64,000 nucleotides of DNA, from contig CANQPI010000003.1 of assembly GCA_947625725.1 (NCBI GenBank), positions 1-64,000 of the forward strand, in the 5' to 3' direction. The DNA is from an uncultured Clostridia bacterium. GTDB lineage: Bacteria > Bacillota > Clostridia > Christensenellales > CAG-314. Below the pieces are notes generated by a model, which searched no databases, was not told the DNA's origin, and saw nothing but the letters and a program-made list of their open reading frames with translations. The position numbers and the translations under genes are program-made. Positions 40,185 through 49,156 of the stretch are shown one piece after another. How positions within the stretch are numbered: position 1 is the first letter of the stretch; each line of letters opens with the position of its first letter.

Positions 40185-40922
40185 TTACAGATCTTCCAAC
40201 CGTTCGATAGACAGCACTTCGTTGTGCGCCGACATCAATTCGCAAAACTCGTTTGCGTAGAAGTTTTGTTTGGTGTAAATTACCGCCTCGGCGATCATTT
40301 TGTCGCCGTCTTTGTAGATTTTGAAACGGTGGAAACTGTCGCAACCGAAGTGCGTCATTAGCATATCCTTGATTCCGTCGCTGTACGCAAACTTGACAAA
40401 CAGCATGTGTTTGCGACTTTTGCGCAGTACAATCTTGCTGTGCAGTAGCATTTGTATGCCCAACAGCAGAATTGTGGCTACCGCCGCGACAATGGGCAAA
40501 CCCGCGCCGACAGCCATTCCGATTGCCGCCGTCGCCCAAATTCCCGCCGCGGTTGTCAATCCGCGCAAGTTCTCTCTGCGGAAGAAAATAACTCCCGCGC
40601 CGAGGAAAGATATACCCGATACGATTTGCGCCGCAATACGCTCGCCGTCGCCTATGTCGCACAACGACATCGATACGATAGTAAACAACGCCGCCGCGCT
40701 GCTCACGATAAAATGCGTCGCCATGCCCGCCTCTTTTTGACGGCGGTTGCGTTCGATACCGATAATAATACCCAACGCGCCCGCAATCAATATGCGCAGC
40801 AGAAAAATAAGTTGAACTTCCCACCCTGTATATGCCGATCCGTTCTCCATTGTAAGATCGTGCCCCGTCAGTATGCCTATAGGCAGTTCGGACAAGGATT
40901 TTGCAAATGCCAACAAATTCAT
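40185..40922 (-). CDS. MgtC/SapB family protein
   Basis: FLLRILIAGALGIIIGIERNRRQKEAGMATHFIVSSAAALFTIVS; start 40922 or 40949. Confidence 0.88.
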   Translation of the reverse strand: MNLLAFAKSLSELPIGILTGHDLTMENGSAYTGWEVQLIFLLRILIAGALGIIIGIERNRRQKEAGMATHFIVSSAAALFTIVSMSLCDIGDGERIAAQIVSGISFLGAGVIFFRRENLRGLTTAAGIWATAAIGMAVGAGLPIVAAVATILLLGIQMLLHSKIVLRKSRKHMLFVKFAYSDGIKDMLMTHFGCDSFHRFKIYKDGDKMIAEAVIYTKQNFYANEFCELMSAHNEVLSIERLEDL

Positions 40923-41103
40923 TTGGTTGTGCCTCTCTTGTGTTGTCACAGTATTTTACCACAAATAATCAGTTAATTCAATAGGAAAATATTATTTTGT
41001 GGTTATTATTTTGATTATTTTATGATTTATTTCCGTCACATGACAAAATTTTACCTCAAAAAGAAGTGCGCGGCTTGTTTTGAGGTCCGTTATGCAACAA
41101 AAA

Positions 41104-41120
41104 CCCCCTTTGAACGGGGG
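41104..41120 (-). terminator. Terminator downstream of dnaC-like gene
   Basis: CCCCC-GTTCAAA-GGGGG then T5 on minus strand. Confidence 0.7.
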
Positions 41121-41130
41121 CTCGAACAAG

Positions 41131-42030
41131 TTATTTCGCAAGTCGTTTGTCTTTGCCCGTAAGCATGGCGACAAAAGTGGAGTTTTGGTCTACCAAACGG
41201 GAGAATATCCTTTCGTCGTACCTTTCGCGAATGTCCGCGATACCGAGATTGGTTGTGATAAAAGTTTGTTTTTGTCGGGAAAGTCGTTCGTTCAGCACCG
41301 AGAACAAATATTCGGCGGTAACGTTTCGGTACACGTTTTCCGTACCCAGGTCGTCAATCAACAACAAATCTACGTCTACCAAAGCGTCGAGAATGGCGTC
41401 TTTGCCCGCAAGATCGGACAGGTGCGCTTCGAGGAAACTTCTGTTCAGGCTGTATGCCGTTACAAACAGGGCGCTTCTGCCCAGGTCCGCGCACAAATTG
41501 GCGCACGCTGCCAGCAGGTAGGTTTTGCCGCAACCCACGTTGCCTGTCAAAAGCATGTTGCCTTTGCCCGAAACGCAAAGTTCCTGCGCCTTTTTGTAGA
41601 CGGCTTTGTTGTGCTTGTCCGTTTCGGCGCTGTTTTGAAATGTAAAACGCGGATCTATCACGTTGCTTTGGGCAATTATTTGTTTGCGTAATTCTTCTTG
41701 CAGGCAACTGCAAATTTTGCCGTTTACGTAACCGACGTCGTGGCATTTGGCGCAAAAGTAGTGCGGAGTCAAAGCGGATTCCGCAACGCCCGAATCAAAA
41801 AGTAACTTTTTTTGAACATCTTCCAAACGGGCAATTTCCTTTTGCAACTTTTTCGAGTCGCCGTTGCCCATTGCCAAATCTATTTGCGCGCTGCGCAGGG
41901 CGTATTCGTTGTCAGTCCAACTTTTGTCGGAACGCAAACTTTCCAGCGTTTGAGCGACTTGCTCCTCCGCCGCATAACGTCTGTCGTCAATGACGCGTTT
42001 GGCGTTGGTCAGCATTTGTTGTTTGTTCAT
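41131..42030 (-). CDS. DnaC-like replication ATPase (helicase loader)
   Basis: Zn-like CAKCHDVGYVNGKICSC; Walker A LLTGNVGCGKTYLL; Walker B VDLLLIDDLGTE. Confidence 0.9.
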   Translation of the reverse strand: MNKQQMLTNAKRVIDDRRYAAEEQVAQTLESLRSDKSWTDNEYALRSAQIDLAMGNGDSKKLQKEIARLEDVQKKLLFDSGVAESALTPHYFCAKCHDVGYVNGKICSCLQEELRKQIIAQSNVIDPRFTFQNSAETDKHNKAVYKKAQELCVSGKGNMLLTGNVGCGKTYLLAACANLCADLGRSALFVTAYSLNRSFLEAHLSDLAGKDAILDALVDVDLLLIDDLGTENVYRNVTAEYLFSVLNERLSRQKQTFITTNLGIADIRERYDERIFSRLVDQNSTFVAMLTGKDKRLAK

Positions 42031-43475
42031 TAATCTTCCTCCAAAGCGGTAAACAGCGCGCTTATTTCTTCGTCGGTGTAGCGTTTGCGTTGCAAGTCTT
42101 TGCCGATAACAGCGGTTGCGGCGACGGCGGGCGTGACGTTCTTTGCCTCTTTGCGCGCCTTTGCCCCCTCAACGGTGAAAACGCCGTTTTGCTTGCAGTC
42201 GGACAAAACTCTGTTGACGTAGGACATGGGCGCGCCCATTCCTGCCGACAGTTCCGCCGCGTACAGTATCAACTCCAACGGCATGGACCAATCTTCCGTC
42301 CAGGTTTTGTACAGCATGCGGTCGCCCGGCGTCACGCGCCTGTCCAAGCCGCATTTTGCGAGTATGAGTTGAATTTTTTCGTCCGTGTCTGCCAATAACG
42401 ACAGGTAGTTATCCAGAGCCGCAAGGTTCACAACGCCGTTTTTGTACAACTTGTCCACTACGGCGGCAAGTCCCGCAAGCGTGCGAATACCGCTGCGGAA
42501 GCAGTACTTTGCCACAGCCAACAGCGTTTCGTCGTCATAACCTTTGCGTAGCCACGGCACAACGTATTCGTCCACGACGGAGTCCAAACTTTGGTAGTAC
42601 ACGCCAATCGACTTTGCAATATCCCGCGCAAGTTCGAACAAATGAGATTTTTCCGATTCGTAGTCCTCTATTTCCTTTGCGGAAAGCGCGCCTTTGCGGT
42701 AGTACTCGCCCAACAGCGCGTCAAGTTTGGTCATGCCGCCCTTTTTGCAATTTTTGGCGACGGAAGTGATTACGTCCAGCGAGAAACCGTACTCTTTGTT
42801 CCATTTTTCGTACAGAGTTCTGTCGTTAAAATCGACGTTGCGTTTGCATGCCATTGCTTTGAACAGTATTCTGAGGTCGTCGTCGTACTTTTGTTGACTG
42901 TTCAAATTGTCGCTTACCGTCGCAAGAGTGGTGGCGCCGCGCACTATTTGATTGCGCGCGACGGTCAGTATGTATTGGTAGGCGATACTGTTGCCTTTCA
43001 ACTCCGCGCAGTACTTGGCAACCGCCACGAGCGCCTCGGGATCGAACGTGGTTTCTTCCAAAAACGTGTAGTAGGCATTGTATTCGTTGACGGTGATAAG
43101 TCTGCCTTCGATCACCGCTTGAATTTCGGCGGAAAACTTTGCGTATTTGCCCGGTTTTATCTTTTTGAGAGTGCCGTTTGAGTCCGTCAGGCTGTTGTAC
43201 ACGATTTGCGGAGTTTCTCCGCGCACAATGGTTACAACTCCCAACTCCTCCCAATAGGCAAAGGCTTCCATTGCTTCCTCGGCGGATATATTGAGTTTGT
43301 TGGCAATCGTTTGGCAAGAGTTGTCGTCGCCGCCGCTGTCGGACAACGCCAACCCCAACAAATAGACTGCGCTTCTTACGTCGGGCGCGTCGGGCATGTA
43401 GTTGATAAAAAACTTGTTTTCAACCGCGGTGTAACCCGCGTCTACCAACTGTTTTTCTTTTATGCAAAATGCCAT
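42030..43475 (-). CDS. DnaD-domain replication protein
   Basis: DnaD-like winged-helix N-terminus and repeated helical Y..W...G...I..A modules; overlaps dnaC-like gene. Confidence 0.8.
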   Translation of the reverse strand: MAFCIKEKQLVDAGYTAVENKFFINYMPDAPDVRSAVYLLGLALSDSGGDDNSCQTIANKLNISAEEAMEAFAYWEELGVVTIVRGETPQIVYNSLTDSNGTLKKIKPGKYAKFSAEIQAVIEGRLITVNEYNAYYTFLEETTFDPEALVAVAKYCAELKGNSIAYQYILTVARNQIVRGATTLATVSDNLNSQQKYDDDLRILFKAMACKRNVDFNDRTLYEKWNKEYGFSLDVITSVAKNCKKGGMTKLDALLGEYYRKGALSAKEIEDYESEKSHLFELARDIAKSIGVYYQSLDSVVDEYVVPWLRKGYDDETLLAVAKYCFRSGIRTLAGLAAVVDKLYKNGVVNLAALDNYLSLLADTDEKIQLILAKCGLDRRVTPGDRMLYKTWTEDWSMPLELILYAAELSAGMGAPMSYVNRVLSDCKQNGVFTVEGAKARKEAKNVTPAVAATAVIGKDLQRKRYTDEEISALFTALEED

Positions 43476-43656
43476 AAATTACCTCATTTGCAGAGAAAGT
43501 ATTGATTATTTTTGTCTGATGCATTATAATATAATTTAGTTTACAATGCCAAAGTATTCTTTTTGACAAACGTCAATTTGTATTTTAACACAAAGTGACG
43601 ACACAATCAACAGATTTGTCAACAAAACTATTTTGCATTCCGAAACGAGGTGCCCG

Positions 43657-46600
43657 ATGAGAATAGTCAAGGTTGTCGCGACCGACACTCAAACAAACGA
43701 CAAGCAAGTATTTACGTTTGGTACCGCCGCCGACGGCAGAGATGCCGTAACTACGCGCGGCGGCAAACTTTTCGGCTACCTGCAATACTGTTTTGAACAG
43801 TCGGATAACGCCCGCGACGTCGAAACGGAATTTTTCGTCAACGACGACAGGTATTTGCTTTGCCGTTTGCACAACGACGACGGCACTATGCGCAGCGTCC
43901 TCAAAAAATTCGACGACGGTCGTTGGCAAGTGGTGGCGCGCGCTCATGCCATCGAGTATGTTCAGTCTGCGATAGGCGCGGATATTTCCTCTTTGCTTGC
44001 AGCAAGTTACGTCAACAACAAAACGGTAGAGTCCTTTCACGGCGAGTTGGGTGCTTTTGACGAAATTCGCGTTCTTTGCGACGTGCAAGCGGGCATACTG
44101 CGCACGGGCGAGGAAGCCCGCGAGTTGAAAAACAGCGCAATGCAACGACTGAGAGAATATGCCGCCGAAGCCACGAGCGTATCTTCGGAAAATCTTGACG
44201 AGGTCAACTCCCAATTGAACACGGTCGTGCGCGACATCACCGTCGCCACGGCTCAACTCGGCGAACTCAAAGCCATGCAAAACGTAGATACCATACGCGC
44301 GGACATAACCTCTCAGTTGAACGACGCTCAAACCGCTTACAACAAACTGCTGTCAGGTCAACAGGACGTCGAGGACGCCAGACAAAAGGTCAAACTGCGC
44401 GACGACATTGCCGTACTCATTCCCAAGGTGCGCACGCTCAAATCGCTTGCCGAACAGCGCGACTCTCACGAGAAGCGTCGCTTTGAAATTACGGGAGAAT
44501 TGGAGTGGCAACAAAAAGAGTTGGACAGCATACGCGTTCAGTTGGAAGAAAAGGACAAGCAGTACGCTCTCACGCAGGACAAGCGCAACCGTATCGACGC
44601 CATTAACGGCGAGTTGTCGTACATTGCTTCGCTGTACGAGCAAAACAAAAAACTCAACGAAGAATTAACCGATCTGACGGAAAAACAGCAACGGTTGGAG
44701 TCGGAACGCGCGCAATACATGAACAAACTGCAACAAGTAGAGCAATCCATCAACGAAGTGCGAAAGAGTCTGGACGCGTTTTCCATTCCTGCACGCTCGG
44801 TGGGAGAACTTTTGGAAGCGGTGCGTATCGACGTAAAGATAGACGAAGTCAACACACAAATAGAAAAATTGCAAACGGAAATCGCCGTCAAAGAAAATCA
44901 AATCGCCGAGCGCGAGAGCAACCTCGTAACGCAGATCAAGCGTTTCCGCGCCGTGGCGGAGTTGGACGTCGCCGTTACGCCCATCAAAGCCAAGGATACG
45001 ATTTTGCAGGTGTTGGATACCAAGTATTCCAAGTTGGACGCTGTCAACACATCTCTCGCGGAGAAAAAACGCAATTTGGAGCGGGCGTTGGAGGACTACA
45101 AATTCCGTCTTTCGCAATTGGAACCCTCTTTGAGTTGCTTGCAGGGCAATTTGGAAAAAACTTTGTTGCGCAAACAGGAAGAATTCAAACGCGAAGTGTA
45201 CCTCAACAGTCAAAAGGTTTTTACCGAGGACGCAACGGGCGTATTTGCCGTTACAGCCAACTTTCACGACGCGGACGTGGAGCAGATCAAGCAGGAAATC
45301 GCCGCGCGCAATCTGGACAGAGATCTGTTGTTGGAGCGTATCAACGGTTTGAAGGGCGCGCTCAAAGAGATCGAACGTCATTTCGAGATCAATTCCGCCG
45401 AGATGGAAACGCTCAACCGCGAAAAGAAGAACATACTCGACCGTTACGAACAAATAGTCGCGCAAAACACCAACGAAACGGTTTTCAACTATGTCAAAGC
45501 GTTGAGCAACGACAACGGCACGAGGTATTTGTTGGACGTTCAGCAAGACGCGGTGCGCAGCGAGGCGGAGTTGGGCGATCTCAAACGCGCGACCGAATCT
45601 TCTCGCGCCAAACTCACCGCGCTCAAAAATCGCCTCAAATACCTGCGCGAAACGCAGTCGCAAATAGGCGACGTCGCCCTCTCGGTGGAAAGTCTTGTGT
45701 CCACCAACGACAGGCTCAAAGACGAATTGACGGGTATCGGCGAGCGTTTCGAGGCGGGTTACGAACAGTACAAGTCCGTCACTCGCCAAATCGAAAACAT
45801 CGAATCTCGTTTGGACGACGTCAATGCGGCGATCGTCGAAAAGTCCAAAACCGTCAAGGTAAACGAACAGCAAATCGCCGTTTCCACCGCCAAGGCGCAA
45901 AGTTACGCCGGTAGCGAGGACCTCGAACAGGCGGTCGTCAATCTGCGGTACGAACTCGGCGACGTCGAGAGCGAACGCCAGATGTTGCGCGAATCCCGTC
46001 AAACGGCGGAAAACGAAGTGTTCGCCAAACGTTTGGAATTGGAAAAAACTCAATGGCTCTACGACAACGCGTCCAAAGATTATCGGGAACTTTATGTCGA
46101 GTTGCAAACGGAGTTCAACATTCGCGGATTGAATATCGACAAAATTATATCTATGGATGTGGACGGCGACGTAGAAAATTTGCGCAAGTTGATAGCCGAG
46201 TTCGACGCCCATCGCGCGGGTCTTGCGGAAAAAATACAAAATTACTATTCGCTGCTTGCCAACAGTCCCGCGCCTGCCGTCAGCGCAGAGGACATATCCG
46301 ACAAGGAAAAACAAATTCAGTCGCTTGTGGAACGTCGCAACGAATTGGAAAAACAGCGCGGCGTTCAATTGGAGAGTTATGTGGCGGCAAGTGCGGCGCG
46401 CGCTCGCGTGGGCGCGGCGGCCGCCGAAGCCAAGACCCTCAACAGCCTCAAACAAACGATCGCTCAAAACCAAATTGTTTCGCTGTTGGTGCAGGACAAA
46501 ATCAAATCCATGTTGTTCGTCGCAACGCAGTATCTCAACGCCTTTACGGGCGGAGGTTGTCGTCTGTTGCAGAACGATTTGACCGTTTCGGTGTGCAAGG

Positions 46601-46809
46601 ACGGAAAAATCACGTCTTACGACGAGTTGTCGCCCGAACTTAAAACGGCGGTGTACGTCAGTTTGCTGTTGAGTATTTCCGGCGGCGACAGTTCCGAGGG
46701 CAAACTGATAGTGTTCGAGGAGCGGATCAACGTGGACAGACAACGCCTTTCGTCAATGCTCCGTTCCGTCAACGACGTATATTACCAAGTGGGTTTCGAC
46801 GCAGAGTAA
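43657..46809 (+). CDS. Rad50/SMC-like coiled-coil protein, ~1050 aa, no recognisable Walker A
   Basis: Long heptad-rich coiled coil; C-terminal LSPELKTAVYVSLLLSISGG...KLIVFEERINVDRQR resembles ABC-type ATPase tail; RBS gaggtg before 43657. Confidence 0.75.
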   Translation: MRIVKVVATDTQTNDKQVFTFGTAADGRDAVTTRGGKLFGYLQYCFEQSDNARDVETEFFVNDDRYLLCRLHNDDGTMRSVLKKFDDGRWQVVARAHAIEYVQSAIGADISSLLAASYVNNKTVESFHGELGAFDEIRVLCDVQAGILRTGEEARELKNSAMQRLREYAAEATSVSSENLDEVNSQLNTVVRDITVATAQLGELKAMQNVDTIRADITSQLNDAQTAYNKLLSGQQDVEDARQKVKLRDDIAVLIPKVRTLKSLAEQRDSHEKRRFEITGELEWQQKELDSIRVQLEEKDKQYALTQDKRNRIDAINGELSYIASLYEQNKKLNEELTDLTEKQQRLESERAQYMNKLQQVEQSINEVRKSLDAFSIPARSVGELLEAVRIDVKIDEVNTQIEKLQTEIAVKENQIAERESNLVTQIKRFRAVAELDVAVTPIKAKDTILQVLDTKYSKLDAVNTSLAEKKRNLERALEDYKFRLSQLEPSLSCLQGNLEKTLLRKQEEFKREVYLNSQKVFTEDATGVFAVTANFHDADVEQIKQEIAARNLDRDLLLERINGLKGALKEIERHFEINSAEMETLNREKKNILDRYEQIVAQNTNETVFNYVKALSNDNGTRYLLDVQQDAVRSEAELGDLKRATESSRAKLTALKNRLKYLRETQSQIGDVALSVESLVSTNDRLKDELTGIGERFEAGYEQYKSVTRQIENIESRLDDVNAAIVEKSKTVKVNEQQIAVSTAKAQSYAGSEDLEQAVVNLRYELGDVESERQMLRESRQTAENEVFAKRLELEKTQWLYDNASKDYRELYVELQTEFNIRGLNIDKIISMDVDGDVENLRKLIAEFDAHRAGLAEKIQNYYSLLANSPAPAVSAEDISDKEKQIQSLVERRNELEKQRGVQLESYVAASAARARVGAAAAEAKTLNSLKQTIAQNQIVSLLVQDKIKSMLFVATQYLNAFTGGGCRLLQNDLTVSVCKDGKITSYDELSPELKTAVYVSLLLSISGGDSSEGKLIVFEERINVDRQRLSSMLRSVNDVYYQVGFDAE

Positions 46810-46866
46810 CTCGGCAATGTTGCGCATTGCGTTTTTTGACCCATATCGGCATTTTGAACAACAAAC

Positions 46867-46901
46867 AAGCCTATCCCGTTGTGAGATAGGCTTGCTTTTT
46901 T
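46867..46901 (+). terminator. Rho-independent terminator
   Basis: AAGCCTATC-CCGTTGTGA-GATAGGCTT then T-run. Confidence 0.85.
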
Positions 46902-46976
46902 GTGGTTATGAATATTGGGTTGAATGAAAATCAAAAAAACATAAATTTGTTGCGCCGCAACATTTGCCGTCGAAAT

Positions 46977-47000
46977 CTACCGACCAAACGCAAGTCGGTT
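46977..47000. repeat. Dispersed repeat copy B: CTACCGACCAAACGCAAGTCGGTT
   Basis: Identical to 23928-23951. Confidence 0.75.
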
Positions 47001-47021
47001 TGTGCAACCAATGTTTCGCTT

Positions 47022-47564
47022 TTATCGATTTTCTTTGAGTTCCACCGTGTACAACGGGCGGTAACTGACTTTGCCGTGATCAAACACGCTTTCAAACAGC
47101 GTCACTTTGTTTGCCGCAAAGGGCGCGTTGAACACTTGAACGTTTTTCGTCACTTCGGAAAAAGGCATAACAAAGTTTTTTTTGCGAATTATCGTTACGT
47201 GCGGACGGTAGGCGCGATGTTCCGTTTCGAATCCGTTTTGCTCCAACTTGTCGCCCAACAGGTCGTGGAGCGAGGTCAATTCGTCGCTTTGTCGTATCTT
47301 TGCCCACACTATATCGCCCGTGCGTTGCATGGCAAATTGAGTAACGGCAAGTTCGGGCGCGGGCAAATCTTTTATCGCGTCCATCGCGCTTTGTACGTAA
47401 ATCAAGTCGGACGGCTCTACGTTTCCGAGAAAGTGCAATGTCAGGTGCATATTTTCTTTCGGCACAAAATTTCCGCCGTCGGCGTATTCCGCAAACTGCC
47501 GCGACGAGCGTTCCAAATTGTCTTTTGCCCTGTCGGGCAACTCCAACGCAACAAATACTCGCAT
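47022..47564 (-). CDS. thpR: RNA 2',3'-cyclic phosphodiesterase (2'-5' RNA ligase family)
   Basis: MRVFVALELPD; two HxTx motifs, HLTLHFLG and HVTIIRK. Confidence 0.9.
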   Translation of the reverse strand: MRVFVALELPDRAKDNLERSSRQFAEYADGGNFVPKENMHLTLHFLGNVEPSDLIYVQSAMDAIKDLPAPELAVTQFAMQRTGDIVWAKIRQSDELTSLHDLLGDKLEQNGFETEHRAYRPHVTIIRKKNFVMPFSEVTKNVQVFNAPFAANKVTLFESVFDHGKVSYRPLYTVELKENR

Positions 47565-47672
47565 AATTTCACCTCGCTGACGTCATTATACCACATTGCG
47601 GGCGCATTTTTGCTGTTTTTGAGCAAATTTTTTGTATTATCTGCGAATTTTCGGAGCAAATTCGAAAATACC

Positions 47673-47703
47673 TTGACGGTTGGGGGGGGGGCTATGTTAA
47701 AAT
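47673..47703 (+). promoter_or_regulatory. Promoter with a G10 homopolymer in the spacer: TTGACG...G10...TAAAAT, 19-bp spacer
   Basis: TTGACG 47673-47678, G10 47682-47691, TAAAAT 47698-47703. Confidence 0.65.
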
Positions 47704-47743
47704 AGATACACCGTTCGGCAAGAACACAAACAAGGAGAATTAT

Positions 47744-49138
47744 ATGCAGAAAAAAAATTACAATGCGGTATTGATTATACTTGCAGTCGTAGTATTGGCA
47801 TGCGGAGCGACGCTTGTCGCTTGTACGTCCGATAAACATGTCATCAATTTCGTTGCAGACGGCGTTACAGTGAAATCTGTCGAATTTAAGGCGGGCAGTA
47901 CCTCCGTCGCCGAGCCGCAAGTGCCTTCGAAAGAGGGTTATAACGGCAGTTGGCAGCAATATACGCTAGGTACCGCCGACATCACGGTCAATGCCGTTTA
48001 CACTCCCATTGAATATACGATATCTTTCTTCAATGTTGAGAACGCCGTCAATGAAAATCCATCAACGTACAATGTTGAAACGGGTTTGTTGACGTTGCAA
48101 CCCGCAGTCAAGCAAGGATTTAATTTTGACGGTTGGTTTTCCAATGAAGATTGCGCCGAAACTCACCGCGTCACCGAGATAGCGGCAGGTTCTGTCGGCG
48201 ATGTAGAGTTGTGGGCTAGTTGGACGCAACTGCCCTATACACTTTCTTCGGACGGCAAAACGATAGATTTCGGCAGTTATCCGCAAACGCTTGTAAAAGA
48301 CGCCGCGCTTGAATCTATGCTCAATGCGGAAATCGGCAACGCCCGTCCCTCTGCGGAGGACGCCGCAGGTTGGACGGACTACGGTTTTTATTGGAAAAAT
48401 CAAGTGGAAAGTTACACTTGGTACTTGGACAAGGAGTACAATGGCGAGCGTTATCGCGCGGTGTACTTTACCAAATACCGCGGGCGTACCACTTCCGTCC
48501 AAGATGATCACCCCGCCAGTGGCGAACAAAGCGGCAATGGCTATCAAAAGGAAACCGTTTATTGGTTCAAGTGGGAGCCGATCTCTTGGCAGGTGTTGGA
48601 AAAATCCGATACGGAGGCTTTTGTCATCTCTTGGTTGGTGTTGGATGCCACTCATTACTATCATTCGACAACCGCCGACGGTGCGCACAAACTCAATAAC
48701 TACATGTCGAGCGATATACGCACTTGGCTCAACAACGAATTTTACAATGCGGCTTTCCAATCTGTCAAACCGTATGTCAAATTGACCGAAGTGGACAACA
48801 GTGCCGCAACTACCAGCCTCAGCGGCAACCCGAACTTTTGCGAAAACACCAATGACTACGTGTTTTTGCCAAGTTACCAAGATGTAAAAGACGGTGGCAA
48901 GTACGGCTTTACCAAAGATTCGCGTAAACGCGAGTACAGCGACTATGCCGCCTGCATGGGACTTTCCTGCGACACTCAATACGGTTGGTGGTGGACGCGT
49001 TCGCCGAATTTCGGTTTTGACAGGTTGGTAAATGTCGTGCGTACCACCGGTACGATCGAAACGGGTTCAAATCAAGGAACGGTTAATATTGTGGACTATG
49101 GCGTTATGCCGGAAATCAACATAATTTTAGCAAAGTGA
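47744..49138 (+). CDS. Lipoprotein with InlB-type repeats and DUF6273-like C-terminal domain
   Basis: Lipobox LACGATLVACTSD; FDGWFSNEDCAE; ISWQVLEKSDTEAFVISWLVLDA...TWLNNEFYNAAF...YGWWWTRSP. Confidence 0.82.
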   Translation: MQKKNYNAVLIILAVVVLACGATLVACTSDKHVINFVADGVTVKSVEFKAGSTSVAEPQVPSKEGYNGSWQQYTLGTADITVNAVYTPIEYTISFFNVENAVNENPSTYNVETGLLTLQPAVKQGFNFDGWFSNEDCAETHRVTEIAAGSVGDVELWASWTQLPYTLSSDGKTIDFGSYPQTLVKDAALESMLNAEIGNARPSAEDAAGWTDYGFYWKNQVESYTWYLDKEYNGERYRAVYFTKYRGRTTSVQDDHPASGEQSGNGYQKETVYWFKWEPISWQVLEKSDTEAFVISWLVLDATHYYHSTTADGAHKLNNYMSSDIRTWLNNEFYNAAFQSVKPYVKLTEVDNSAATTSLSGNPNFCENTNDYVFLPSYQDVKDGGKYGFTKDSRKREYSDYAACMGLSCDTQYGWWWTRSPNFGFDRLVNVVRTTGTIETGSNQGTVNIVDYGVMPEINIILAK

Positions 49139-49156
49139 CGGTCAATCCGTCACTTT
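49132..49156. terminator. Palindrome spanning the convergent gene ends
   Basis: AAAGTGACGG-TCAAT-CCGTCACTTT; 10-bp perfect stem containing or touching both stop codons. Confidence 0.6.

Noticed and set aside
44665-46743. 692-aa minus-strand ORF opposite the coiled-coil gene
   Set aside because: Antisense shadow of a strong plus-strand coding frame; composition is atypical.
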